Numbered from the stretch's first letter, positions 1-9,565 are shown. The stretch: 51,288 nt of DNA from Streptomyces brasiliensis (GCF_014647875.1 NZ_BMQA01000047.1:1-51288); one strand, 5' to 3'. The notes: generated from the letters alone by a model not told the origin. Made by a program: numbers and translations.

Positions 1-112
1 CCCAACACCCCCAACACGACCACTGATTGATCGGCTACACCACAAGAAGGGACATGACCTGCAGGGGCAGGCCCGCCTGTCCCCGTGACGGGTCTGTCCC
101 TGCATGTGAGCC

Positions 113-146
113 GGCCCGGGTGCCTACGCCGATGGGTGCCCGGGCC
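113..146. terminator. GC-rich hairpin, possible terminator
   Basis: The arms GGCCCGGG (113-120) and CCCGGGCC (139-146) pair perfectly around an 18-base middle. Pairing can continue inward to about 12 base pairs with wobbles. Streptomyces terminators are often GC stems without a U tract, so this may end a gene lying before the window. Function is inferred from shape only. Confidence 0.35.
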
Positions 147-350
147 TATCCGTCGGGCGAGGGTGACAGGGGCCGCTCTTCAGGCTTCCGGCAACCACGC
201 GGGCCGACGCCGCCGGTCCGATCCCCCTCCCGTCGCGGCTCTCACGGGCAATTCCCAGTCGAAGGGTCCAGTTGTACGCGTCGATCCGCCGGGATCACAT
301 GCTTCATGTGTGAGTGATGAGTTCGGGCGGTGGATCGGGTCTGCCCTGGT

Positions 351-457
351 ATGACTCGAATCATCGCGGACATCTCGGTCTCCCTCGACGGCTTCGTCAC
401 CCCGGCCCGGACAACGGTCTGGGAATCGGAGGCGAGGCTCTGCACACCTGGGCGTTT
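351..457 (+). pseudogene. Broken dihydrofolate reductase (RibD C-terminal-like) fragment
   Basis: An ATG at 351 opens a peptide starting MTRIIADISVSLDGFVT, the characteristic N-terminus of the small dihydrofolate reductase/RibD C-terminal-like proteins common in actinobacteria. Around base 397-400 the similarity jumps to another frame, which reads PGPDNGLGIGGEALHTWAF, the usual next segment of the family. After about 457 no frame continues the family, whose members are about 180-200 residues. So the sequence shows one frameshift and loss of roughly three quarters of the protein. No ribosome binding site of note precedes it. It is most likely a decayed remnant. A sequencing indel could explain the frameshift but not the missing C-terminus. 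Confidence 0.6.
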
Positions 458-890
458 TCCGGCGACCCCGACGACCGCCGGGCCCCTTCGACGACCCTGT
501 CGCTGAACTCCCGCCCAGGCCGCCTGCTATGTCGAAGAACGTGCGCCTCAGGCTCAGCGACGCCGCGGAGGTGGGCCACGGGGACGAGGTCTCGCTCGGC
601 GTCACTCGCCGGTGGACGCCACGGTTGGTGCTTGCGGCGAAGGGGCGGGTGCGGCAGGGGCTTGCCGCATGCGGCTCACGGCGCGTGCGTTTTCAGCTGC
701 CTTCCGCAGGTCCATCGCGGACAGATGTGCCGCGCACTGCGCGCCTTGGGAGCCGGTTGCTGAGGCCGTCGCACCTTGCTCCCGGTCGGAAGGGTGACTC
801 GTCCGGAATTGCGTCCCCTGACGGCGTGTGGACGCGGCCATCGCCGGGTCTTCGCTTATCTTCAACCAGATGCCAACATCCGGAGTGAAA

Positions 891-1922
891 ATGCAAGAAA
901 CGGATGAACTGGTTGATATGGCGGAAGGGGTGGCGGTCGTAACCGCCCGGTCGCCCTTGCGGCGCGTCGGCTCGTGGCCGCTCGTCACCACGATCGCGAC
1001 CGCAGCCGGTGGGGCGACCGTGCTCCTCCTCGCGGGCACCGAGTGGCTCGCCCACCCGGCCCTCCAAGCCTGGCGCACCGTTTGCCTGGCCATCACTGTT
1101 CAGGCGTTCCCTTTCCTCCTGTTGGGCACGCTCCTGTCCGGCGCGATCAATGCCTTCGTGCCGGCCGACCTGCTCACCAGAGCGCTGCCGAAACGGCCCG
1201 CCCTCGCCGTACCTGTGGCCGGAGCGGCCGGAGCGATCCTGCCCGGATGCGAGTGCGCGTCCGTGCCGGTCGCGAACAGCCTGATCCGCCGGGGCGTCAC
1301 CCCGGCCGCAGCCTTCGCCTTCCTGCTCTCGGCGCCCGCCGTCAATCCGATCGTCCTGACCGCCACCGCGGTTGCCTTCCCGGGAAACCCCGCAATGGTG
1401 GCCGCCCGACTGCTCGCCTCGCTCGCCACCGCCGCGGTGATGGGCTGGCTGTGGCTCTGGAGGGGCAGGGAGGAGTGGTTGCGCCCTGCCGTCCGGCACA
1501 CCGGTCACCGGCACGGCCACGGCCGCTGGACCGAATTCCGCCTCGGTTTCCAGCACGACTTCCTGCACGCCGGCGGGTTTCTGGTGCTGGGAGCGATGGC
1601 CGCGGCCACCTTCAACGTGGCTATGCCGCGCTCCGTCCTGGACACCTTCTCCAACTCGTCATGGCTGTCTGTTCTCTTCCTCGCCGCCCTCGCCGTCCTG
1701 CTGGCGGTCTGTTCCGAAGCCGACGCCTTCGTCGCGGCCTCGCTCACGGGCTTCTCGGCCACCGCCCGGCTCGCGTTCATGGTGGTCGGCCCGATGGTGG
1801 ATCTCAAGCTGATCGCCCTTCAAGCGGGCACATTCGGGCGGGCCTTCGCCTGGCGTTTCTCCACGGCGACCGTCGCCTTGGCGGTCGCCTCGAGCGTCGT
1901 GATCGGAGGTGCGCTGCTGTGA
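891..1922 (+). CDS. Permease, YcgR/YraQ (DUF318, ArsP_1) family
   Basis: A 343-residue integral membrane protein. Hydrophobic segments occur in two groups (residues about 25-150 and 210-340), separated by a basic, His-rich cytosolic loop (HTGHRHGHGRW). The family mark is the conserved GCECASVPVANSLIRRG segment with a Cys-x-Cys pair, a permease signature; a later CSEADAF segment repeats the pattern. Known: relatives with a YcgQ-type partner are metal-related permeases (zinc-controlled in Bacillus). Substrate here is not shown. ATG 891 is chosen because GGAG lies a few bases upstream; an in-frame ATG at 870 is less well placed. It overlaps the next gene by four bases (GTGA), so the two are co-translated. 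Confidence 0.8.
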   Translation: MQETDELVDMAEGVAVVTARSPLRRVGSWPLVTTIATAAGGATVLLLAGTEWLAHPALQAWRTVCLAITVQAFPFLLLGTLLSGAINAFVPADLLTRALPKRPALAVPVAGAAGAILPGCECASVPVANSLIRRGVTPAAAFAFLLSAPAVNPIVLTATAVAFPGNPAMVAARLLASLATAAVMGWLWLWRGREEWLRPAVRHTGHRHGHGRWTEFRLGFQHDFLHAGGFLVLGAMAAATFNVAMPRSVLDTFSNSSWLSVLFLAALAVLLAVCSEADAFVAASLTGFSATARLAFMVVGPMVDLKLIALQAGTFGRAFAWRFSTATVALAVASSVVIGGALL

Positions 1923-2647
1923 AACGCCCCGTACAGGTCCTGCTCCTGGCCATCACCGGCATCGGCCTGCTGCACGCCGCCCTCTTCACGGACCTCTACC
2001 TGCGCTACGTCAAGGAAGGTCTGCGCCCGCTGTTGATCGTCTCCGGGGTGCTGCTGGTACTGCTCGGCTTGACGGGGGCGGCTCGGGACCGGGGTCGTAC
2101 GGAGGAGTCTGGCAGCGCGCAACACCACGACCACTCGACGGCACCCCGCATCGCTTGGCTGCTCTTCCTTCCCGCGCTGAGTCTGCTCTGCTACGCCCCG
2201 CCTGCCCTGGGCGCGTACACCGCAGCGCGCTCGAACGACAAGGCGGTCAAGGAGCGGAAGGCTTTCGACCCACTGCCTGCGACCTCGCCGTTGCCGATAA
2301 CGCTCACGGACTTCACCACCCGCGTCCAGCGGGACCGCGGGCTGGCCGTCAAGGGCCGCACCGTCCAGATGACCGGCTTCGCCACCCCGGCCGGACAGGG
2401 CGGCGGCTGGTACCTGACCCGAATCATCTTCACGTGCTGCGCGGCGGACTCCCAGTCCGTCAAGGTCCGCATGTACGGCGGCGAGCCACCACCCGCCAAC
2501 ACATGGCTGACGGTGACCGGTACCTGGCACCCCAAGGGCACTCTCGGCACACCGACGGCGGAAGCCGCCCTCGACGTCGGCAGCACCAAGCGCATCTCTC
2601 CACCGGTCAACGCCTACACCGACGACCTGCCCCTCCTCCCCTCCTGA
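1919..2647 (+). CDS. TIGR03943 family (YcgQ-like) membrane protein
   Basis: A 242-residue partner of the preceding permease. GTG 1919 overlaps its stop codon. Two N-terminal hydrophobic helices (about residues 5-25 and 37-53) are followed by a His-containing linker (QHHDH), a third helix (about 75-95), and an outside soluble domain with a CCAADS motif, a possible metal or thiol site. Known: TIGR03943/DUF1980 proteins are encoded beside YcgR-type permeases and are thought to work with them. Inference: the two form one envelope complex, possibly for metal movement. No Zur-type operator could be made out upstream, so regulation is open. Confidence 0.75.
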   Translation: MKRPVQVLLLAITGIGLLHAALFTDLYLRYVKEGLRPLLIVSGVLLVLLGLTGAARDRGRTEESGSAQHHDHSTAPRIAWLLFLPALSLLCYAPPALGAYTAARSNDKAVKERKAFDPLPATSPLPITLTDFTTRVQRDRGLAVKGRTVQMTGFATPAGQGGGWYLTRIIFTCCAADSQSVKVRMYGGEPPPANTWLTVTGTWHPKGTLGTPTAEAALDVGSTKRISPPVNAYTDDLPLLPS

Positions 2648-2753
2648 CCCCCCACTCCACTCACCGGACCGCGGCCAACCCGATGATGGCTGCGCTGCGT
2701 CCACTGCGAGTCCGTCCTCGCCACGGACGGAACCACCCCGGCGATACGGCTGC

Positions 2754-3776
2754 TCACCTGAACGCCGGCTCGCCCCGGCCCGGGATCTCCACCAGGCGCA
2801 CCGGCCTTCGCTCCCGTCTCGACACCTCGCACGCCTCGGCGACCCTCAGCGCCTGCAACGCCTCGAACCCGTCGCAGGGGTTGGCCCGCTCGCCGTTCAA
2901 CACCTCGACGAACGCGCGCAGTTCGGCCTCGTACGCCGGTCCGAACCGCTCCAGGAAGCCGGCCCACGGCTTGTCCGCCGGGGGCGGTCCCGTCGGCTCC
3001 GTGGACGCGATCGGCGTACGGTCGTCCAGGCCCACCACGACCGTGTCCAGCTCTCCGGCGAGTTCCATCCGGACGTCGTAGCCCGCCCCGTTGAGCCGCG
3101 TCGCCGTCGCCGTGGCCAGCGTGCCGTCGTCCAGGGTGAGCAGGGCCGCGCCGGTGTCGACGTCACCGGCCTCCCGGAACATGGCGGGCCCGGCGTCCGA
3201 CCCGGTCGCGTACACGTCGACGACCTCACGTCCCGTCACCCAGCGCAGCACGTCGAAGTCGTGGATCAGCGTGTCCCGGAACAGCCCGCCCGACAGCGCC
3301 AGCCACTCCGGCGGGGGCGGGGACTGGTCGGCCGTCATCGCCCGCACCGTGTGCAGCCGCCCGAGCCGCCGTGAGCGCACGGCCTCGCGCGCCCCGGCGT
3401 ACCCCGCGTCGAAGCGCCGCTGGAAGCCCATCTGCAGCACCGTCCCCGCCGCCTCGACCTCGGCGAGTGCCTGCAGCGTGCCCGGCAGGTCGAGTGCGAC
3501 CGGCTTCTCGCAGAAGACCGGCAGGCCCGAGCGCGCCGCCCGGCCGATCAGATCGGCGTGGGCCGAGGTGGTCGCGGTGATCACCACCGCGTCCACGCCC
3601 CACTTGAAGATCTCGTCCACCCCCGGTGCCGCCGTCTCGCCCAGCCGGTGCGCCAGCTCCTGCGCCCGTGCCGGATTCACGTCCGTGAGGATCAGGGATC
3701 CGACCTCACGATGACGGCTGAGCGTGTTCGCATGGATGGTGCCGATGCGGCCCGTACCAATGACCCCGATGCGCAT
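2754..3776 (-). CDS. Gfo/Idh/MocA family oxidoreductase (inositol 2-dehydrogenase-like)
   Basis: 340 residues, the usual size for the family. The N-terminal Rossmann fold starts MRIGVIGTGRIGTIHA with GxGxxG. The catalytic EKPVALDL motif follows at about residue 95. The C-terminal half carries the family's alpha/beta dehydrogenase domain (WRALSGG-type region with HDFDVLRW). Substrate is probably a cyclitol or sugar oxidised with NAD(P). The start MRIGVIG (3776) is preferred over the upstream in-frame ATG because nothing before it is conserved. The gene diverges from the GntR regulator, and a TGTCCGGACA palindrome lies between them, tying it to the sugar ABC module. It could equally be a scyllo-inositol or aldose dehydrogenase. 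Confidence 0.85.
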   Translation of the reverse strand: MRIGVIGTGRIGTIHANTLSRHREVGSLILTDVNPARAQELAHRLGETAAPGVDEIFKWGVDAVVITATTSAHADLIGRAARSGLPVFCEKPVALDLPGTLQALAEVEAAGTVLQMGFQRRFDAGYAGAREAVRSRRLGRLHTVRAMTADQSPPPPEWLALSGGLFRDTLIHDFDVLRWVTGREVVDVYATGSDAGPAMFREAGDVDTGAALLTLDDGTLATATATRLNGAGYDVRMELAGELDTVVVGLDDRTPIASTEPTGPPPADKPWAGFLERFGPAYEAELRAFVEVLNGERANPCDGFEALQALRVAEACEVSRRERRPVRLVEIPGRGEPAFR

Positions 3777-3816
3777 GGAAACAAAGTGGAGGCCGACCCC
3801 ACGCGCTGTCAATGCG

Positions 3817-3830
3817 TATGTCCGGACAAT
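3817..3830. promoter_or_regulatory. Probable GntR operator 1
   Basis: The perfect 10-base palindrome TGTCCGGACA (3819-3828), followed by AT, lies between the divergent dehydrogenase (start 3776) and GntR gene (start 3879). It shares 12 contiguous bases (TGTCCGGACAAT) with the palindrome at 4684-4699, supporting one regulator binding both. HutC-type GntR proteins usually bind such short palindromes near their own gene. Confidence 0.7.
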
Positions 3831-3878
3831 CGGACTACACGACTTCCCGTCATCCGGCCACGGAGCTACGCTCGCCCC

Positions 3879-4643
3879 GTGCCGAAACCAGAAGTGGACC
3901 CGACCGTGTCACTCGACCTCAGCGTGGACCGGAGTTCGCCGGTGCCCTTGTATTTCCAGCTCTCCCAGCAGCTGGAGGCCGCGATCGAGCACGGCGCGCT
4001 CACCCCGGGCAGCCTCCTGGGCAACGAGATCGAACTGGCCGCGCGTCTCGGTCTGTCCCGGCCCACCGTCCGCCAGGCCATCCAGTCCCTCGTCGACAAG
4101 GGACTGCTCGTGCGCCGCCGGGGCGTCGGCACCCAGGTCGTGCACAGCCAGGTCAAGCGCCCGCTGGAGCTGAGCAGCCTCTACGACGACCTGGAGGCGG
4201 CCGGCCAGCGCCCCGCCACCACCGTCCTGGTCAACACGGTCGTCCCGGCGTCCACCGAGGTCGCGGCCGCGCTCGGCCTCCCCGAGGGCAGCGACGTGCA
4301 CCGTGTCGAGCGGCTGCGGCTGGCTCACGGCGAGCCGATGGCGTACCTGACGAACTTCCTGCCGCCGGGCCTGCTCGACCTGGACACCGCGCAGCTCGAG
4401 GCGACCGGCCTGTACCGGCTGATGCGCTCCGCCGGGATCACGCTGCACAGCGCCCGCCAGTCCATCGGCGCCCGAGGAGCCACGGCCGCCGAGGCCGAGC
4501 GCCTCGCCGAGACCGAGGGCGCCCCGCTGCTCACGATGCAGCGCACCACGTTCGACGACACCGGCCGCGCGGTCGAGTTCGGCGACCACATCTACCGCCC
4601 GACCCGCTACTCCTTCGAGTTCCAGCTGCTCGTACGGCCCTGA
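3879..4643 (+). CDS. GntR family regulator, HutC subfamily
   Basis: 254 residues from GTG 3879; a second in-frame GTG at 3906 is also possible. The N-terminal winged helix-turn-helix (about residues 20-85) includes NEIELAARLGLSRPTVRQAI and the wing RRRGVGTQV. The C-terminal UTRA domain (about 105-250) is the ligand pocket of the HutC subfamily, ending with EFGDHIYRPTRYSFEFQL. It is probably a repressor released by a sugar or sugar phosphate. It sits between the dehydrogenase and the ABC transporter, and identical palindromes flank it at 3817-3830 and 4684-4699, so autoregulation and control of both flanking units are likely. Confidence 0.88.
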   Translation: MPKPEVDPTVSLDLSVDRSSPVPLYFQLSQQLEAAIEHGALTPGSLLGNEIELAARLGLSRPTVRQAIQSLVDKGLLVRRRGVGTQVVHSQVKRPLELSSLYDDLEAAGQRPATTVLVNTVVPASTEVAAALGLPEGSDVHRVERLRLAHGEPMAYLTNFLPPGLLDLDTAQLEATGLYRLMRSAGITLHSARQSIGARGATAAEAERLAETEGAPLLTMQRTTFDDTGRAVEFGDHIYRPTRYSFEFQLLVRP

Positions 4644-4683
4644 GCACCGTCGCAGTGCGTACCCGGGCGCCCCGGATTCGTAG

Positions 4684-4699
4684 CATTGTCCGGACAATG
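4684..4699. promoter_or_regulatory. Probable GntR operator 2 (16-base perfect palindrome)
   Basis: CATTGTCCGGACAATG is a perfect 16-base palindrome, 131 bases before the sugar-binding lipoprotein gene and 40 bases after the GntR gene. It contains the same TGTCCGGACAAT core as the site at 3817-3830. Its position fits repression of the ABC transporter operon by the adjacent GntR protein. Confidence 0.75.
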
Positions 4700-4829
4700 T
4701 GACCGAAACCTCGTCCCCGGTCGCGTCATGCGCGTTCCCCGTGTTCGATACTGAGTCGTTTGAGGCCGGTGAGGTCACCGACCGACGGGTCTCGCGTACG
4801 ACAGAACACAGCAAGAAGGGCACGGCCTC

Positions 4830-5834
4830 GTGGCACGGTTTCGGACCTGGGTAGGCATCGCACTGGCAGGAGCACTCTCCGTGTCCCTGGCCGGCTGCAG
4901 CAGCACCGGCGGCAAACGGGCCGAGGACGCCCGCAAGGCCGCGGCGGCCCAGGGGAGGGCGGCGGTGAACACACCCCGCTGGACCTTCGCGATGATCACC
5001 CACTCGGGAGACGGCGACACCTTCTGGGACATCGTGCAGAGCGGCGCCGAGCAGGCCGCCGTCAAGGACAACATCAACTTCTTCTACTCGCACGACGACG
5101 AGGCCCAGCAGCAGGCGCAGCTCGTGGACGCGGCCGTGGACAAGAAGGTGGACGGCATCATCGTCAGCCTCGCCAAGCCCGACGCCCTGAAGGCGGCCGT
5201 GGCCCGCGCCGAGAAGGCCGGCATCCCGGTGATCACGGTGAACTCCGGCTCCGAGGAGTCCAAGGCCTTCGGCGCCCTCGCGCACATCGGCCAGGACGAG
5301 ACCATCGCCGGCGAGGCAGTCGGTGACGAGCTGAACAAGCGCGGCAAGAAGAAGGCCCTGTGCGTTCTGCACGAGCAGGGCAACGTCGGCCACGAGCAGC
5401 GCTGCGCGGGCGTGGCCAAGACCTTCCACGGCACGGTCGAGAACCTCTACGTCAACGGCACCAACATGCCCGACGTCCAGTCCGCGATCGGAGCCAAGCT
5501 CCAGGCCGACAAGTCCGTCGACACCGTCGTCACGCTGGGCGCCCCCTACGCCGACACCGCCGTCAAGGCCAAGGCGGACGCGGGCAGCAACGCCGAGGTC
5601 GACACCTTCGACCTCAACGCCAAGGTCGCCGCCGAGCTGACCGACGGCACGCTCGGCTTCGCCGTCGACCAGCAGCCGTACCTCCAGGGCTACCAGGCGG
5701 TCGACCTGCTGTGGCTGTACAGGTACAACGGCGACGTCCTCGGCGGCGGCCGGCCCGTGCTGACCGGACCGCAGATCATCACCAAGGACCAGGCGTCCGC
5801 GCTGGCCGGGTACACGCAGCGGGGCACCCGATGA
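4830..5834 (+). CDS. Sugar ABC transporter substrate-binding lipoprotein
   Basis: 334 residues from GTG 4830, with AGAAGG about ten bases upstream. The N-terminus has a signal peptide ending in the lipobox LAGC at about residue 22, so the protein is tethered to the outer face of the membrane. The rest fits the periplasmic-binding-protein/LacI-like sugar-binding fold (ribose/xylose/inositol class): MITHSGDGDTFWDIV, VDGIIVSLAKPDALK and IPVITVNSG are the typical strands. It is the first gene of a tightly coupled ABC operon; its stop overlaps the permease start (ATGA). The neighbouring MocA-type dehydrogenase and ROK kinase suggest a cyclitol or monosaccharide ligand, but the sequence does not name it. 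Confidence 0.9.
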   Translation: MARFRTWVGIALAGALSVSLAGCSSTGGKRAEDARKAAAAQGRAAVNTPRWTFAMITHSGDGDTFWDIVQSGAEQAAVKDNINFFYSHDDEAQQQAQLVDAAVDKKVDGIIVSLAKPDALKAAVARAEKAGIPVITVNSGSEESKAFGALAHIGQDETIAGEAVGDELNKRGKKKALCVLHEQGNVGHEQRCAGVAKTFHGTVENLYVNGTNMPDVQSAIGAKLQADKSVDTVVTLGAPYADTAVKAKADAGSNAEVDTFDLNAKVAAELTDGTLGFAVDQQPYLQGYQAVDLLWLYRYNGDVLGGGRPVLTGPQIITKDQASALAGYTQRGTR

Positions 5835-6852
5835 GCGCGGTCGACGAGAGGCTGCTGCCGGCGTCCCCGCTGCGCAGGCTGCTGTCCCGCCCGGAACTGG
5901 GCTCGGTCGTCGGCGCGATCGCCGTCTTCCTCTTCTTCGCGATCGCCGCCGACAGCTTCCTGCGGGCCGCCAGCCTCAGCACCGTCCTGTACGCGTCCTC
6001 GACCATCGGCATCATGGCGGTCCCGGTCGCGCTGCTGATGATCGGCGGCGAGTTCGACCTGTCGGCAGGCGTCATGGTCACGTCGTCCGCGCTGATCTCG
6101 TCGATGTTCAGCTACCAGATGACGGCGAACGTCTGGGTGGGAGTAGGCGTCTCGCTCCTGGCCACCCTGGCGATCGGCGCGTTCAACGGTTTCATGCTCA
6201 CCCGCACCAAGCTGCCCAGCTTCATCATCACGCTGGGCACCTTCCTGATGCTGACCGGTCTGAACCTCGGCTTCACCAAGCTGATCGACAGCACCGTGTC
6301 CACGAAGACGATCGCCGACATGGAGGGCTTCCCGACGGCCCACGACGTCTTCGCCTCCACCCTCACCATCGGCGGAGTCGACTTCAAGATCACGATCCTG
6401 TGGTGGTTCGCCCTGGTCGCCCTCGCCTCCTGGATCCTGCTGCGCACCCGCGCCGGCAACTGGATCTTCGCCGTCGGCGGCAACCAGGACGCGGCCCGCG
6501 CGGTCGGCGTCCCCGTCGCGAAGACCAAGATCGGCCTCTACATGGGCGTGGCGCTCGGCGCCTGGATCTCCGGCCAGCACCTGCTCTTCTCGTACGACGT
6601 CGTCCAGTCCGGCGAGGGCGTCGGCAACGAGCTGATCTACATCATCGCGGCCGTCATCGGCGGCTGTCTGATCACCGGCGGCTACGGCAGCGCCATCGGC
6701 TCGGCGGTCGGCGCGTTCATCTTCGGCATGACCAGCAAGGGCATCGTCTTCGCCGAGTGGAACCCCGACTGGTTCAAGTTCTTCCTCGGAGCGATGCTGC
6801 TCCTCGCGACCCTGCTGAACGCCTGGGTCCGCAAGCGCGCGGAGGCGACGAA

Positions 6853-6856
<4 letters not shown>
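5831..6856 (+). CDS. Sugar ABC transporter permease (RbsC/BPD_transp_2 type)
   Basis: 341 residues with about eight to ten membrane helices and the family features MIGGEFDLSAG near residue 75 and GGNQDAARAVGVPVAKTKIG near residue 215, the coupling-loop region of ribose/xylose-type permeases. ATG 5831 overlaps the stop of the binding-protein gene, and the gene ends in a GTGA overlap with the ATPase gene, so the three are translationally coupled. Only one permease gene is present; these transporters use a homodimer. Confidence 0.9.
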
Positions 6857-7643
<787 letters not shown>

Positions 7644-7644
<1 letters not shown>

Positions 7645-7702
7645 TGCTGTGACCGGAAGGGTTCACCGGCTCGCGACCGGCAAACCTTCCCGGCCACAGC
7701 AC
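7644..7702. terminator. Long hairpin after the ABC operon
   Basis: GTGCTGTG (7644-7651) pairs with CACAGCAC (7695-7702). The arms continue inward (CCGGAAGGGTT against AACCTTCCCGG) with one mismatch and small bulges, giving a stem of about 20 base pairs. It starts on the last base of the ATPase stop codon, as expected of a terminator or mRNA-stabilising hairpin. Confidence 0.65.
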
Positions 7703-7704
7703 CA

Positions 7705-7771
7705 GGGGCGCGAGGCGGTGTCGATGTGCGGCTCCGCCGCGAGCAACCACAGCGCACCCGCACGCGGCAAC
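7705..7771 (+). repeat. Streptomyces-type intergenic repeat, copy A
   Basis: The GGGGCGCGAGGCGGTGTCGA segment followed by TGTGCGGCTCCGCCGCG and an ACCACAGCGCACCCGC-like tail matches two other intergenic segments in this window (26768-26837 in opposite orientation and 32738-32815). The shared block carries a GCGGCTCCGCCGC hairpin. It contains no reading frame of note and lies just before the ROK kinase gene. Confidence 0.6.
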
Positions 7772-7835
7772 GCTCGCGCACTCCCCTTGTCCCACCCGCA
7801 CAGCACCCACCCCCCGTGGTGAGGCAGAATCGGCC

Positions 7836-8984
7836 GTGATGAGCACCTACCGCGACCTGACCGCCCCCATCGGCTCCCGCAGAGCAACCGTCCTGCGAAC
7901 TGTCGGTACAAGGGAGCGCCGTTCACACCTCACGGCGCCCCGCGTACCGACCGTCGGCATCGACATCGGCGGCACCAAGGTGATGGCGGGCGTCGTGGAC
8001 GCCGACGGCAACATCCTGGAGAAGGTCCGCACGGAGACCCCGGACAAGTCCAAGAGTCCGAAGGTCGTCGAGGACACCATCGTCGAGCTGGTCCTGGACC
8101 TGTCCGACCGGCACGACGTGCACGCCGTCGGCATCGGCGCAGCCGGCTGGGTCGACGCCGAGCGCAACCGCGTCCTGTTCGCCCCGCACCTGTCCTGGCG
8201 CAACGAACCGCTGCGCGACCGCCTGAGCGGCCGTCTCTCCGTGCCCGTCCTCGTCGACAACGACGCCAACACCGCCGCGTGGGCCGAGTGGCGCTTCGGC
8301 GCCGGCCGCGGCGAGGACCACCTCGTCATGATCACGCTGGGCACCGGCATCGGCGGCGCGATCCTTGAGGACGGCCAGGTCAAGCGCGGCAAGTACGGCG
8401 TCGCGGGCGAGTTCGGCCATATGCAGGTCGTGCCCGGCGGCCACCGCTGCCCGTGCGGCAACCGCGGCTGCTGGGAGCAGTACAGCTCCGGCAACGCCCT
8501 GGTCCGCGAGGCCAGGGAGCTGGCCGCCGCCGACTCCCCGGTGGCGTACGGGATCATCGAGCACGTCAAGGGCAACATCGGCGACATCAGCGGCCCGATG
8601 ATCACCGAGCTGGCCCGCGAGGGCGACGCGATGTGCATCGAGCTGCTGCAGGACATCGGACAGTGGCTCGGCGTCGGCATCGCCAACCTCGCCGCGGCCC
8701 TCGACCCCTCCTGCTTCGTGATCGGCGGAGGCGTCAGCGCCGCCGACGACCTGCTGATCGGCCCCGCGCGGGACGCCTTCAAACGCCACCTCACCGGCCG
8801 CGGCTACCGCCCCGAGGCCCGTATCACCCGCGCCCAGCTCGGCCCCGAGGCCGGCATGGTCGGCGCGGCCGATCTCGCCCGGCTGGTCGCCCGGCGCTTC
8901 CGGCGCGCCAAGCGGCGCCGTGTGGAGCGGTGGGAGCGCTACGAGAGGTACGCCGAGGCCCGTCGCACCCGGGACACCGCATGA
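7836..8984 (+). CDS. ROK family sugar kinase (glucokinase-like)
   Basis: 382 residues. The N-terminal phosphate-binding motif VGIDIGGTKVMAGVVD starts near residue 39, VDNDANTAAWAEW carries the catalytic aspartate, and the ROK zinc motif CPCGNRGCWEQ is intact. It has no helix-turn-helix domain, so it is a kinase rather than a ROK repressor. An extra about 35-residue N-terminus and a basic C-terminal tail (about 35 residues rich in Arg) extend it beyond the usual 310-320 residues. GTG 7836 and ATG 7839 are adjacent candidates, with GAGG about 12 bases upstream. It follows the sugar transporter and so probably phosphorylates the imported sugar. It overlaps the next gene by ATGA. Confidence 0.88.
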   Translation: MMSTYRDLTAPIGSRRATVLRTVGTRERRSHLTAPRVPTVGIDIGGTKVMAGVVDADGNILEKVRTETPDKSKSPKVVEDTIVELVLDLSDRHDVHAVGIGAAGWVDAERNRVLFAPHLSWRNEPLRDRLSGRLSVPVLVDNDANTAAWAEWRFGAGRGEDHLVMITLGTGIGGAILEDGQVKRGKYGVAGEFGHMQVVPGGHRCPCGNRGCWEQYSSGNALVREARELAAADSPVAYGIIEHVKGNIGDISGPMITELAREGDAMCIELLQDIGQWLGVGIANLAAALDPSCFVIGGGVSAADDLLIGPARDAFKRHLTGRGYRPEARITRAQLGPEAGMVGAADLARLVARRFRRAKRRRVERWERYERYAEARRTRDTA

Positions 8985-9565
8985 CCGCGGCGCTGCCCCG
9001 CCAGGCCCTGTCCCCGGACGAGCACCCGGACCGGCCGGTCGAGAACCCGCGCCACAAGGCACGCCGCCGCGCGCTGACCCTGCTGATCATCGTGCTGCTC
9101 ATCGGCGTCCCGGCCGGCTATCTGATGATCTCCGCGAACCAGAGCCGTGACAGCGGCAAGGACAAGGAGGCGAAGTACTCGTCGAGGGGCCTGGCCCCGG
9201 GCTGGCCGTCGAAGGTGCAGCGCCGTCTCTACCAGGTGAACGTCCCGCATCCGGCCGACTACATCGCCTACTACGAGACCAACAACTGGAAGACCAGCCG
9301 CCTCTACGTCGAGTTCCGCACCAACAGCGCGGGCCTGGACAGCTTCCTGGAGGCCATGGGCGTCCGGCGCGACGACCTGAAGAAGAACCACATCACGGTC
9401 GGCGCCCGCGACCGGAAGGTCAGCGGCTGGGACTTCACGGGTCCAGGCGCCTGGTCCGGTCTGGCGCACCCGCAGAAGAACCCGGCTCCCACCCAGGACG
9501 TCGTCGTGAACATGGCCGACCCGAACTATCCGATGGTGTACGTCGTCTCGCGCACGGTTCCCTGA
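8981..9565 (+). CDS. Conserved small membrane-anchored protein, unknown function
   Basis: 194 residues starting at ATG 8981, overlapping the kinase stop. Residues 1-31 are a charged cytosolic tail, about 32-50 a single membrane helix (ALTLLIIVLLIGVPAGYLMI), and the remainder a soluble outside domain with no cysteines and conserved-looking aromatic segments (DYIAYYETNNWKTSRLYVEF). I do not recognise a catalytic motif. Translational coupling to the kinase implies co-expression, though the product may be unrelated to sugar use. Confidence 0.7.
   Translation: MTAALPRQALSPDEHPDRPVENPRHKARRRALTLLIIVLLIGVPAGYLMISANQSRDSGKDKEAKYSSRGLAPGWPSKVQRRLYQVNVPHPADYIAYYETNNWKTSRLYVEFRTNSAGLDSFLEAMGVRRDDLKKNHITVGARDRKVSGWDFTGPGAWSGLAHPQKNPAPTQDVVVNMADPNYPMVYVVSRTVP

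Larger units (their letters stand above)
1..890. other. Mostly non-coding leading region
   Basis: Nearly 900 bases hold no convincing intact gene. The reading frames open here overlap each other and give arginine/proline-rich products with no family resemblance, as expected of random open frames in high-GC DNA. What I can see is one broken dihydrofolate-reductase-like start (351-457), a long GC-rich hairpin (113-146) and a shorter hairpin at about 64-83. The region just before 891 holds the promoter and ribosome site of the permease pair. Confidence 0.6.

Noticed and set aside
602..880. Possible minus-strand gene in the leading region
   Set aside because: The frame has plausible codons in places but no start signal, no end homology and no recognised domain.
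854..910. Possible Zur box before the YcgR/YcgQ pair
   Set aside because: Only one half site (TGAAAATG at about 887) resembles a Zur motif; the second half is absent.
7836..8984. ROK protein as a repressor
   Set aside because: It has no helix-turn-helix N-terminus, and kinase motifs are intact.
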